Source of the DNA: Avimicrobium caecorum
GTDB taxonomy: Bacteria; Bacillota; Clostridia; Oscillospirales; Ruminococcaceae
DNA: 45,845 nt
Assembly: GCA_904394705.1 (NCBI GenBank)
Contig: CAJFNJ010000026.1
Coordinates: forward strand, 1-45,845
Direction: 5' to 3'
Part shown: piece by piece, positions 31,019 through 37,778 of the stretch
Layout: each line of letters opens with the position of its first letter
How positions within the stretch are numbered: position 1 is the first letter of the stretch
The notes under the pieces: model-generated
What the model saw: only the letters and a program-made list of their open reading frames with translations
Databases searched by the model: none
What the model was told of the DNA's origin: nothing
Translations under genes and position numbers: made by a program

Positions 31019-32086
31019 ATGAATTTGGAAAGCGGTTATCTTACAGCCATGCGGGCAGAATACCAGCGGCTCACCGGCGCCCTGCCGGGGGAGGACAGCG
31101 ACATCGGCATCCGTATGGCTCTGCTGGCAAACCAGCTGGAACTGCTGGAGGAGGAGCTTGGTGCCCTGCGCCAGGCCGCAGACCCGGAGACAGCGGAGGG
31201 TGAAATGCTCGACCGCCATGCCGACAGCCGGGGACTCCGGCGCAAGGAGGCGGCAGCTGCGGGCGGCGTGCTGCGGTTCTACCGGGAGGGAGCGGCGGCT
31301 CAGGAGATCGTACTGCCCCAGGGACTGGTGGCCTCCACAGCTGGCGCGGAACCGGTGCGGTTTGTCACCACTGCCGAGGGACGCATCGCCGCCGGGGAGA
31401 CCGAAGCCCTGGTACCGGCTCAGGCCGAGCAGCCGGGCAGCACCGGCAATGCCGCCGCCGGGAGCATCACTGTGCTGGTGACAGCGGTGGGCTCGGTGGA
31501 CGGGGTGGAGAACCCCGAGGGCTTCTCGGGCGGACAGGACGCCGAGACCGACGACGAACTGCGCAGCCGTCTGCTGGAGAGCTACCATGCGGTATCCAAT
31601 GGCTCCAATGCCGCCTACTACCGCCGTCTGGCCCTGGCCCAGGACGGGGTGGCGTCGGTGCAGGTGATCCAGCGCCCCAGAGGCAGCGGCAGCGTCGACC
31701 TGGTCATTGCCGGGGAGGGCGCGGCGGCTTCGGAGGACACCGTCCGGGAGCTGGGCGAACTGGTGGCCCAGCAGCGGGAACTGGGTGTGGATGCCCAGGT
31801 CACTGCCGCGGAGGAAAGTCCCTGTCCGGTGACGCTGGAGCTCTTCGCCGGGGAGAACTACGCCTTTGACGATGTGAAAACCCAGGCCGAAGCCGCTCTC
31901 CGGGCGCTGTTCGGGGAACTGGCAGTGGGTCAGCCCCTCTACATTGCCCGGATCATCGGCACGGTGATGGCAGTGCCGGGCGTGGAGAACTGCCGTCTCA
32001 TCGCTCCGGCAGCCGATCAGCCCGGGGCGGAGCGCAGTCTCATCACCCTGGGCGAACTGACCGTGACAAAGGGGGCGGAAGCATGA
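31019..32086 (+). CDS. Baseplate J-like protein (XkdT)
   Basis: A 355-residue wedge component of contractile tails. The Baseplate_J signature is visible: YLTAMRAEYQRLTGALPGEDSDIGIRM, DRHADSRGLRRKEAAAAGGVLRFYRE, VENPEGFSGGQDAETDDELRSRLLESY and the late region ASVQVIQRPRGSGSVDLVIAG. Length is near XkdT (348). GGGAGAGGGAGG precedes ATG 31019. The stop overlaps the next start codon (ATGA). Confidence 0.88.
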   Translation: MNLESGYLTAMRAEYQRLTGALPGEDSDIGIRMALLANQLELLEEELGALRQAADPETAEGEMLDRHADSRGLRRKEAAAAGGVLRFYREGAAAQEIVLPQGLVASTAGAEPVRFVTTAEGRIAAGETEALVPAQAEQPGSTGNAAAGSITVLVTAVGSVDGVENPEGFSGGQDAETDDELRSRLLESYHAVSNGSNAAYYRRLALAQDGVASVQVIQRPRGSGSVDLVIAGEGAAASEDTVRELGELVAQQRELGVDAQVTAAEESPCPVTLELFAGENYAFDDVKTQAEAALRALFGELAVGQPLYIARIIGTVMAVPGVENCRLIAPAADQPGAERSLITLGELTVTKGAEA

Positions 32087-32697
32087 AGTTCGGCACCCGT
32101 TCAGCCCTGACCCCGGCGGGTTGGGAGAGCATGGTGGCACTGCTGGACCCGCTGCGCCTCTATGACCTCTCGCCCGGGAGCTTTGTGTCCCGGGAGCTCA
32201 TGGCCTATGCCGCGGGACTGGCTTTGTTCCGTCAGCGGCTGGAACAGTGCCGGGACGATCTGTTCCTTGCCACCTGCAGTCTGGAACGGCTGGCCCGATG
32301 GGAGGAACTGCTGGATCTGCCGGTGGCCCGTACCGATGAGGCCAGCCGCCGGGAGATGGCGGCAGTGAAGCTCTCCATCGGGGAGGGGGATTTCACTCCG
32401 GAGGGCATCCGCCGTTCCCTGCTGGCTGCCGGCCTGGAAGCGGAACTGGAAGAGGATTTCTCCCAGCGGCTGATCCGGGTCACCGATGCCCGGATCATCG
32501 GCGGCTACCAGACCCTGGACGAAGTCAAGGCCCAGGTGCGCCGGATGCTCCCCGCCCATCTCGAGGTGGAGTTTGACATCGGTGTGCTGACCTGGGAGAT
32601 GTTCGAAGCCATCGGACTGGATTTTGCCGCCTGGGACAGCCGGGACTTTACCTGGGAATGGTTCGATCTCAATGGAGAAAAACTGGGAGGAGAATGA
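32083..32697 (+). CDS. Baseplate/tail protein (XkdU/YmfQ-like, DUF2313)
   Basis: A 204-residue protein that joins wedge and fibre in PBSX-like tails. Helical N-terminus ( LFRQRLEQCRDDLFLATCSLERLARWEELLDLPV) and a C-terminal half with GDFTPEGIRRSLLAAGLEAELEED and VRRMLPAHLEVEFDIGVLTWEMFE match XkdU/YmfQ proteins. Overlap with baseplate J by four bases supports co-translation. Confidence 0.75.
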   Translation: MKFGTRSALTPAGWESMVALLDPLRLYDLSPGSFVSRELMAYAAGLALFRQRLEQCRDDLFLATCSLERLARWEELLDLPVARTDEASRREMAAVKLSIGEGDFTPEGIRRSLLAAGLEAELEEDFSQRLIRVTDARIIGGYQTLDEVKAQVRRMLPAHLEVEFDIGVLTWEMFEAIGLDFAAWDSRDFTWEWFDLNGEKLGGE

Positions 32698-32698
32698 T

Positions 32699-33178
32699 AT
32701 GCCAAGCACATCCAAGACAAAAACGCTCCGGCTCAATCAGTTTGTGGGGAGCGACAAGCCCAAAATGGACGACTTCAACTATGACAATACCCAGCTGGAA
32801 ACCCTGGTGGGCGGTCATCTGGACGACACCGAAAAGCATCTCACCCAGGCGGAACGGGAAGAGTGGTCCCGTCCGTCCAGTGAGCTGTATTTCTATGACG
32901 GCAATGATGCCTCCCAGCGCAGTTTCACCCTGGATTTCGAGCCCCGGTTCTGTACGGTCTATGCCCTGGAAATGCCGCCGTCGGTCAATGATATGTCCAC
33001 GCCCTCTGTTTCCCTGTGCTACCATGCGGCAGCCGGACAGGACGGCAAGGCAACCGTGGGCATCGCCCTGAGCGGCAAGACCCTGACTGTCTATAACGAC
33101 CCCGACCTCAGCATGGCACAGACCCGCCGCAAGCTCAATGCCCAGGGTATCAGCTATGTCTGTCAGCTGTTCCGCTGA
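32699..33178 (+). CDS. Short tail fibre-like protein (last gene of the phage operon)
   Basis: A 159-residue protein. The N-terminus KTKTLRLNQFVGSDKPKMDDFNYD, then HLDDTEKHLTQAEREEW, is the attachment sequence common to clostridial phage fibres. The remaining 95 residues are a small beta domain (LYFYDGNDASQRSFTLDF, ATVGIALSGKTLTVYND) instead of the long receptor-binding part of usual fibres (several hundred residues). There is no fibre chaperone gene. RBS GGGAGGAGAATG precedes ATG 32699. Confidence 0.65.
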   Translation: MPSTSKTKTLRLNQFVGSDKPKMDDFNYDNTQLETLVGGHLDDTEKHLTQAEREEWSRPSSELYFYDGNDASQRSFTLDFEPRFCTVYALEMPPSVNDMSTPSVSLCYHAAAGQDGKATVGIALSGKTLTVYNDPDLSMAQTRRKLNAQGISYVCQLFR

Positions 33179-33195
33179 CCCTGAATATACGCAGA

Positions 33196-33225
33196 ACGGA
33201 AGGCAGGATATGCCTTCCGTTTATT
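33196..33225 (+). terminator. Terminator of the phage operon
   Basis: A perfect 10-bp hairpin ACGGAAGGCA-GGATA-TGCCTTCCGT followed by TTTATTG, 18 bases after the last phage gene. Confidence 0.8.
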
Positions 33226-33253
33226 GCGGTATGGGGCGGGACTGTGGTACAAT
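33224..33253 (+). promoter_or_regulatory. Probable promoter of the NTF2-like gene
   Basis: TTGCGG (33224-33229), 18 bases, TACAAT (33248-33253), directly after the phage terminator, so the gene is read apart from the phage operon. Confidence 0.55.
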
Positions 33254-33285
33254 GGGAGAAAAAGCCAAGACAGGAGGCATGTTCC

Positions 33286-33702
33286 ATGGAGGAGAGAGAA
33301 AACCGGGTTCGGGAGTGGTTTTCCATGTGGCTGCGGCAGGACTGTACCGGGCTGGAGACACTGTTCTGTCCGGAGGCAGTCTATGTGGAGAGCTGGGGGC
33401 CGGAATATCATGGCGCCGATCAGATCCGGCTGTGGTTTGAGGAGTGGAACCGCCGGGGGATTGTCCTGAAATGGGAGATCCGGCAGTTCTTCCACAAAGG
33501 GGAGCAGACGGCGGTGGAGTGGCTGTTTGAAAACCGGGTGGACGGCCGTACCGAAGCCTTTGAGGGCATGACGCTGATTTGCTGGGCAGACGATGGACGG
33601 ATTCTCCGCCTGCAGGAATTCGGCTGCAACCTCCGGCGGTATGACCCCTATGAGAACGGCCCGGAACCGGTGTTCCGGGAGGAAAATCCCCTCTGGTTCT
33701 GA
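33286..33702 (+). CDS. NTF2-like (SnoaL-type) protein
   Basis: A 138-residue single-domain protein with the NTF2/SnoaL cone fold pattern: an N-terminal helix (NRVREWFSMWLRQDCTGLETLF), then PEAVYVESWGPEYHGADQIRLWFEEW, EIRQFFHKGEQTAVEWLFENRVDG and a final strand LICWADDGRILRLQEFG. Proteins of this fold are small enzymes or ligand-binding proteins; the role here is unknown. ATG 33286 has AGGAGG upstream. It has its own promoter and a terminator and is probably not part of the phage operon. Confidence 0.7.
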   Translation: MEERENRVREWFSMWLRQDCTGLETLFCPEAVYVESWGPEYHGADQIRLWFEEWNRRGIVLKWEIRQFFHKGEQTAVEWLFENRVDGRTEAFEGMTLICWADDGRILRLQEFGCNLRRYDPYENGPEPVFREENPLWF

Positions 33703-33715
33703 GCTGTATAAAAAC

Positions 33716-33758
33716 AAAACCGGCTGGCCCTCCCCGGGAAGGTCAGCCGGTCTTTTTT
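33716..33758. terminator. Terminator, possibly bidirectional
   Basis: ACCGGCTGGCCCTCCCC and GGGAAGGTCAGCCGGT form a long hairpin followed by TCTTTTTTG, with an A-rich left side that may serve the convergent spore operon. Confidence 0.8.
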
Positions 33759-33780
33759 GTGTGGAAGCGGGGGAAGGGGG

Positions 33781-34344
33781 TCACAGCCAGTCCAGCAGGA
33801 GCCTTCCGCCCAGCAGCGCCCGGACTGTGATCCGCAGGCCCCGGGGCAGCAGGAAGGGCTCCAGACGGTCTGCCAGCCAGGCCAGCCGGGCTGTCTGTTC
33901 CGGGTCGTGGGCAGCTTCCCCCACGGTGAACGCGATCCCCTCCTCGGTGAGCCGGGCGGAAAACACCTGGGTGGGCAGGCTGCCCATTCCCACCCGACGG
34001 TAGCTCTCCTCCACCAGCAGAGCCCCGAATACCCCGCCCAGCAGGATCAGGGTCAGGAACATCGCCCCGAAAAACTGCCGGGCAGTCTGGCGGCGCTGTT
34101 CGGGCAGGCTGAGCTCCTCCGGTTCCGGCTCCGGGATCAGGTCCTGTTCGTCCGGCGCGGTTTTTCCCTGCCGCACCCGCTTCGCCCCGGAGGGTTCCGG
34201 TGCGTCCTGGCTGCGGACACTCTCAAGAATAGCGTCCATCTCCCGCCGGGATACCCGTCCCGCCGCCGTCTGCCGGGCCTGGGCAAGCAGTTCTTCCACC
34301 TGTTCTGCCGGGTCCGGGGAAGCGGCAGGCTTTTTCTCCTCCAT
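33781..34344 (-). CDS. Unknown single-pass membrane protein downstream of spoIIP
   Basis: A 187-residue protein that I do not recognise. The first 85 residues are charged and rich in Glu, Ala and Pro, hence probably disordered. A hydrophobic segment near residues 92-112 (FFGAMFLTLILLGGVFGALLV) is one membrane helix. The last 70 residues could form a small outer domain (LPTQVFSARLTEEGIAFTVGEAAHD). It starts 45 bases after spoIIP on the same strand with no terminator between, so it is likely co-transcribed and may act in sporulation. That role is inferred from position only. Confidence 0.6.
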   Translation of the reverse strand: MEEKKPAASPDPAEQVEELLAQARQTAAGRVSRREMDAILESVRSQDAPEPSGAKRVRQGKTAPDEQDLIPEPEPEELSLPEQRRQTARQFFGAMFLTLILLGGVFGALLVEESYRRVGMGSLPTQVFSARLTEEGIAFTVGEAAHDPEQTARLAWLADRLEPFLLPRGLRITVRALLGGRLLLDWL

Positions 34345-34389
34345 GGCATCACACCCTTTCAGGGAGAGTCTGCCCCGGAGAATCCTGCC

Positions 34390-35541
34390 TTATGCGTTCC
34401 CTGCCAGCTCCTGAAGCCACTCGCCCAGCGCCTGACCGGTGAGCCGGGCCGAGGTGAGGGCTTCCTCCAGGGTGTTGGCCTGGCTGCCGAATTCCAGCAG
34501 GATCGTCCCGCCCGAGAGGTTCATATTGTACCGCCCGGTGGAGAAGTAGATGGGCCGGGTCAGGGTGGGATAGCGGCTCTCCAGCAGGTTGGTCACCGCC
34601 GCCGCGGTGCGCAGGTTCTCGCCCCAGTCCCCGACCCCCGGGTCTGATCCGCAGAGGATCATGATCTGGGCCGCCGGTTCGCCGTCGATCTCGGTAGCGG
34701 GCTTGACAATGGTGGTGGTGTCCCGCTGAATGCCGTCCCGGTGCACATCCAGAATGAGCTGGATATCCGGGTACTGGGCCAGGTACTCCTTCACTGCCAC
34801 TGCCGCCCGGTCATAGGAGCCGTTGTAGGAGGGGTAGTCGAACTGCTGGGTGTCATGCACCACCCCGATGCCCGCCTTTCTGAGCTCCTCCTCAATGACA
34901 TTCCCCACCGCCACCATGTTTTCGTTGTTGTCGGTGCTGCGCCAGGTGTTGCGGGTGTCGTAATACTCCGAATCATACCCCTCATAGCTCTCGGTGGCAT
35001 GGGTGTGCATGATGAGCACCTCCACCCGTCCATCCGCCTTGGGGGCAAGCTCCAGGGGTTCCGAAAGCTCCGCGTCGATCTGGGCGCGGGGGATCTCGGT
35101 GTAATTGCGCAGCCAGCCGGCGCCGATCTGCCAGCAGACCGCACTGGGGGACCCCGCCATAGTCTCGGAGATGAGCACACCCCGGTATTCCGGGCTGATC
35201 TCCGGGGGCTGGACACGCACCGGCTTCTGGTCGCTGACCTCCGGTTCAGGGTCGGTGAAGGTGATGCCCGGACTGATCTCCGCCGTCACGGCGGAGGAGG
35301 GCGAAGGGGTCAGCTGCCGCCGCAGGGCACCCAGAGTGCCTTCCGGCATGGCAGCCGCCCCTGCCAGCAGAGCGGTATCCTGAAAAAAGTCCGCCGCAGC
35401 CGGTGCCGCACCCTGCCAGACCCCAGCCACACCGGCTGCGGAAGCGGCTGTGAGTGCCGTCCCCATGAGGATTGCCTGCAGTCTGGCGGCACGCCGTCCG
35501 GAGCCGCCGATGCGCCCGATGATCCGCCTGGGAAATCTCAA
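34390..35541 (-). CDS. spoIIP: Stage II sporulation protein P (engulfment peptidoglycan hydrolase)
   Basis: SpoIIP is an amidase/endopeptidase that with SpoIID and SpoIIM thins the septal wall during engulfment of the forespore. The 383 residues have one N-terminal membrane anchor (about 25-45), a linker, then the catalytic domain: VLIMHTHATESYE with zinc-ligand His, LILDVHRDGIQRD, and LLEFGSQANTLEEA with the late Glu. A TTG codon at 35541 was chosen as start because AGGAGGG lies seven bases upstream; the in-frame GTG at 35580 has no such site. It precedes the unknown gene at 33781 and follows gpr. Confidence 0.93.
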   Translation of the reverse strand: MRFPRRIIGRIGGSGRRAARLQAILMGTALTAASAAGVAGVWQGAAPAAADFFQDTALLAGAAAMPEGTLGALRRQLTPSPSSAVTAEISPGITFTDPEPEVSDQKPVRVQPPEISPEYRGVLISETMAGSPSAVCWQIGAGWLRNYTEIPRAQIDAELSEPLELAPKADGRVEVLIMHTHATESYEGYDSEYYDTRNTWRSTDNNENMVAVGNVIEEELRKAGIGVVHDTQQFDYPSYNGSYDRAAVAVKEYLAQYPDIQLILDVHRDGIQRDTTTIVKPATEIDGEPAAQIMILCGSDPGVGDWGENLRTAAAVTNLLESRYPTLTRPIYFSTGRYNMNLSGGTILLEFGSQANTLEEALTSARLTGQALGEWLQELAGNA

Positions 35542-35592
35542 TGCCCGTCCCTCCTGTCCTGCTGCCGCCCCGGGCAGCACTGTCTGGGTATA

Positions 35593-35621
35593 TCTCTATG
35601 CGGCAGGGCACCGGGATATGC
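35593..35621 (-). promoter_or_regulatory. Candidate sporulation (sigma-E-like) promoter of spoIIP
   Basis: On the minus strand GCATATC (35621-35615), 14 bases, CATAGAGA (35600-35593). This matches the mother-cell sigma-E pattern KMATATT/CATACANT at 6 of 7 and about 5 of 8 positions. spoIIP is sigma-E dependent in B. subtilis. It lies about 50 bases before the TTG start. Confidence 0.3.
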
Positions 35622-35826
35622 CCGGGGACAGCCCCGCCGGGAACGGGCGCCTGAGCGGGATCAAGGCGCAGGACGGGAAAATTGCGGACGCCTGTGCCAA
35701 AGAAAACCGCCGCCTCCGGGGAACGGACGGCGGGCAGACAGCATGGCGTGGGCAGGAATTTACACCTGCATGAACCGGACTCTCCGGAGCAGCACATATT
35801 TACAGAGCATACACCAGCGACACAGC

Positions 35827-35857
35827 AAAACCGCCGCCCGGAAAACAGGCGGCGGCT
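35827..35857 (-). terminator. Terminator of gpr
   Basis: On the minus strand CCGCCGCC and GGGCGGCGG pair around TGTTTTCC and are followed by TTTTGC. Confidence 0.7.
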
Positions 35858-35872
35858 GGATCTGCGGGCGGC

Positions 35873-36718
35873 TCAGGCGATGAGGTAGGCGATCTCCTCG
35901 GGGGTGAGTTCGGGCTGGGCGGCGTGGTTTACCGCCATGCCGATGAGATGGGCGCCCCGGTCGATGAGCAGATCCACGTCCCGGGGGGTGACCACCATGC
36001 TCTGGGGGACGCCAGCCGGGGCGGGCAGGCCCAGGTCGTGGAGGAGGGTGCGGCAGTCCACCACGGTGGGAATGCCCATGGACACCACCGGAATCCCCAG
36101 GGTGTGCCGGGAGAGCTCCGCCCGGTCGTTGCCCACACCGGCGCCGGGGGCGATGCCGCAGTCGGCGATCTGGACAGTGCGTCCCAGCCGGGAGAGATCC
36201 CGGGCAGCCAGGGCATCGATGGCAAGCACCGCCGAAGCGCCGATCTCCCTTGCCACCGTGCGGATAATGCCGGCGGTCTCAATGCCGGTCTGCCCGAGAA
36301 CTCCCGGCGCCAGCACCGCCACCGGACGGAACTTCCGGAACAGCTGTTCCCGGCCTGCCACATGGCGGGTTGCCAGTACCCAGCGGGCAGTCCGGGGCCC
36401 CAGGGCATCGGGGGTGATGGCGGCATTGCCCAGACAGGCCACCAGCAAAGTCCCTTCCGAGGGCAGCAGCGCCCCCAGGCTCTCCCCGAGCAGGGCGGCT
36501 TCCTCCGAACCGGTGAGGGCAGTTTCCCCGATGGGATCGGTTTCCAGGGTGATATAGCGTCCCGGCGGTTTGCCGATGGCCCGGGAGCCGGTTTCGTCCA
36601 GGACAGTCACAGTGGTCAGGGTCAGGCCATGTTTTTTGGCGCGGCGGATCTCAATGCCGGGAAGATCCGATTCCCCGGACAGATTGGCGGCTTCCAGGGC
36701 AAGGTCAGTGCGGATCAT
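35873..36718 (-). CDS. gpr: Germination protease GPR
   Basis: GPR is the aspartic-type endoprotease that starts degradation of small acid-soluble spore proteins during germination. It is made as an inactive zymogen in the forespore. The 281 residues begin MIRTDLALEAA, the usual GPR N-terminus that is itself like a SASP cleavage site. LVACLGNAAITPDALGPR, IDALAARDLSRLGRTVQIAD, GIAPGAGVGNDRAELS and VSMGIPTVVD are family motifs. It is at the shorter end of the family. The start 36718 has GAGGGAG upstream. gpr next to rpsT (divergent) and spoIIP is the normal arrangement in Clostridia. Confidence 0.94.
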   Translation of the reverse strand: MIRTDLALEAANLSGESDLPGIEIRRAKKHGLTLTTVTVLDETGSRAIGKPPGRYITLETDPIGETALTGSEEAALLGESLGALLPSEGTLLVACLGNAAITPDALGPRTARWVLATRHVAGREQLFRKFRPVAVLAPGVLGQTGIETAGIIRTVAREIGASAVLAIDALAARDLSRLGRTVQIADCGIAPGAGVGNDRAELSRHTLGIPVVSMGIPTVVDCRTLLHDLGLPAPAGVPQSMVVTPRDVDLLIDRGAHLIGMAVNHAAQPELTPEEIAYLIA

Positions 36719-36802
36719 GGAAAAATCTCCCTCTCTTTCAGATAAAATTTCCGGAAAACCGGGATTTCTCATAGTTTTACCGAAAAAATTTCGCTTAAAC
36801 AG

Positions 36803-36831
36803 TTGCATTTATTTCTGAAAAATGATAAACT
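36803..36831 (+). promoter_or_regulatory. Sigma-A promoter of rpsT
   Basis: TTGCAT (36803-36808), 17 bases, TAAACT (36826-36831). Confidence 0.6.
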
Positions 36832-36867
36832 AACTTGTACTGTATGAACAGAGTAGGGGGTGTAACA

Positions 36868-37128
36868 ATGGCAAACATTAAGTCCGCGAAGAAGAGAGTT
36901 CGTGTCAACGCTGTCAAGGCTGAGCAGAACAAGGCTCTCAAGTCCGAGCTCAAGACTGCTATCAAGAAGGCTGATCTTGCAATCGTAAACGGCGACGAGA
37001 ACAGAGCTGAGGCTGTCAAGGCTGCTGTGAAGAAGATCGATCAGGCTTGCGCCAAGGGTCTCCTGCACAAGAACAACGCTTCCAGAAAGAAGGCAAACCT
37101 GGCTGTTAAGCTGGCTGCCAATGCGTAA
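36868..37128 (+). CDS. rpsT: Ribosomal protein S20
   Basis: S20 binds 16S rRNA in the 30S body. The 86 residues are very basic and helical: MANIKSAKKRVRVNAVK, the family opening, then GLLHKNNASRKKANLAVKL near the end. Codon use is strongly biased (AAG, CTC, GTC), unlike most neighbours, as expected for a highly expressed gene. It stands alone with promoter and terminator, divergent from gpr. Confidence 0.97.
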   Translation: MANIKSAKKRVRVNAVKAEQNKALKSELKTAIKKADLAIVNGDENRAEAVKAAVKKIDQACAKGLLHKNNASRKKANLAVKLAANA

Positions 37129-37162
37129 GCGTTTATATATTGCCTGAACGAACTGAATTAGA

Positions 37163-37214
37163 GCAGCCCCTGGCATGAAGCGTCTGCCGCTTTGTGAACG
37201 GGCTGCTTTTTTCG
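37163..37214 (+). terminator. Terminator of rpsT
   Basis: AGCAGCCC and GGGCTGCT form the outer stem around a loop that holds a GGCA/TGCC pairing, followed by TTTTT. Confidence 0.7.
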
Positions 37215-37252
37215 TACCACAGAACAGGAATTTGAAATCGAGGAGTTTTTTC

Positions 37253-37642
37253 ATGCGCAGAGGAATCTTTGGATTTGATATCTGGTTTTATGGCATTGTG
37301 GCCCTGCTGCTTGCCGTGTGTCAGCAGCCGTTGGTATTGGGCGGCCTGATGCTCTTTGTCATGCTGGTGGAAAAGGACGAATGGCTCAACCGGCAGGTGA
37401 TGCAGGCACTGCTCATGTGTCTGGGTGTGATGGCAGTCAGCCTTCTGGTGCATAAGCTGTCCGCTGTGTTTGCGATTGTGCCGTTCTTTGGCTGGATGCT
37501 CCGCTGGAGTGTGGATCAGGTTGTGGATCTGCTGCTCCTGCTGGGTATGGCGCTCTTTGCCATCCGTGCCGCCGACCGCATGTACAAGGGACTGGACAGC
37601 GATATTCCCTTTGCTGCCGGTTTTGTAAACCGTCTGTTCTGA
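37253..37642 (+). CDS. Small integral membrane protein of unknown function
   Basis: A 129-residue protein with about four hydrophobic segments (LWFYGIVALLLAVCQQ-like region at 9-25, VLGGLMLFVMLV, ALLMCLGVMAVSLLV and VVDLLLLLGMALFAI). The N-terminus MRRGIFGFDIW and the C-terminus YKGLDSDIPF are polar. I do not recognise a family. ATG 37253 is preceded by GAGGAG. It may be read through from rpsT or have its own promoter, which I could not find; a terminator follows. Confidence 0.6.
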   Translation: MRRGIFGFDIWFYGIVALLLAVCQQPLVLGGLMLFVMLVEKDEWLNRQVMQALLMCLGVMAVSLLVHKLSAVFAIVPFFGWMLRWSVDQVVDLLLLLGMALFAIRAADRMYKGLDSDIPFAAGFVNRLF

Positions 37643-37652
37643 GTTCTGTCCC

Positions 37653-37686
37653 GCCGGGAGAGGGTGGTCCTCTCCCGGCTTTTTTC
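37653..37686 (+). terminator. Intrinsic terminator
   Basis: GCCGGGAGAGG-GTGGT-CCTCTCCCGGC followed by TTTTTTC, a perfect 11-bp hairpin. Confidence 0.92.
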
Positions 37687-37778
37687 ATATCCGGCGTTCC
37701 GACGGCTTTCGTCAGAATCCCGCTGCCGCCGCGGGGTATACTGTTTTCCACAGAATATTGGAAAGGAAGTGGAAAACT

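Noticed and set aside
20649..33178. Tailocin (headless phage tail)
   Set aside because: Terminase, portal, protease and major capsid genes are intact, so the product should have a head.
20374..33285. Attachment sites of an integrated prophage
   Set aside because: No direct repeat flanking the operon, no tRNA target and no integrase were found.
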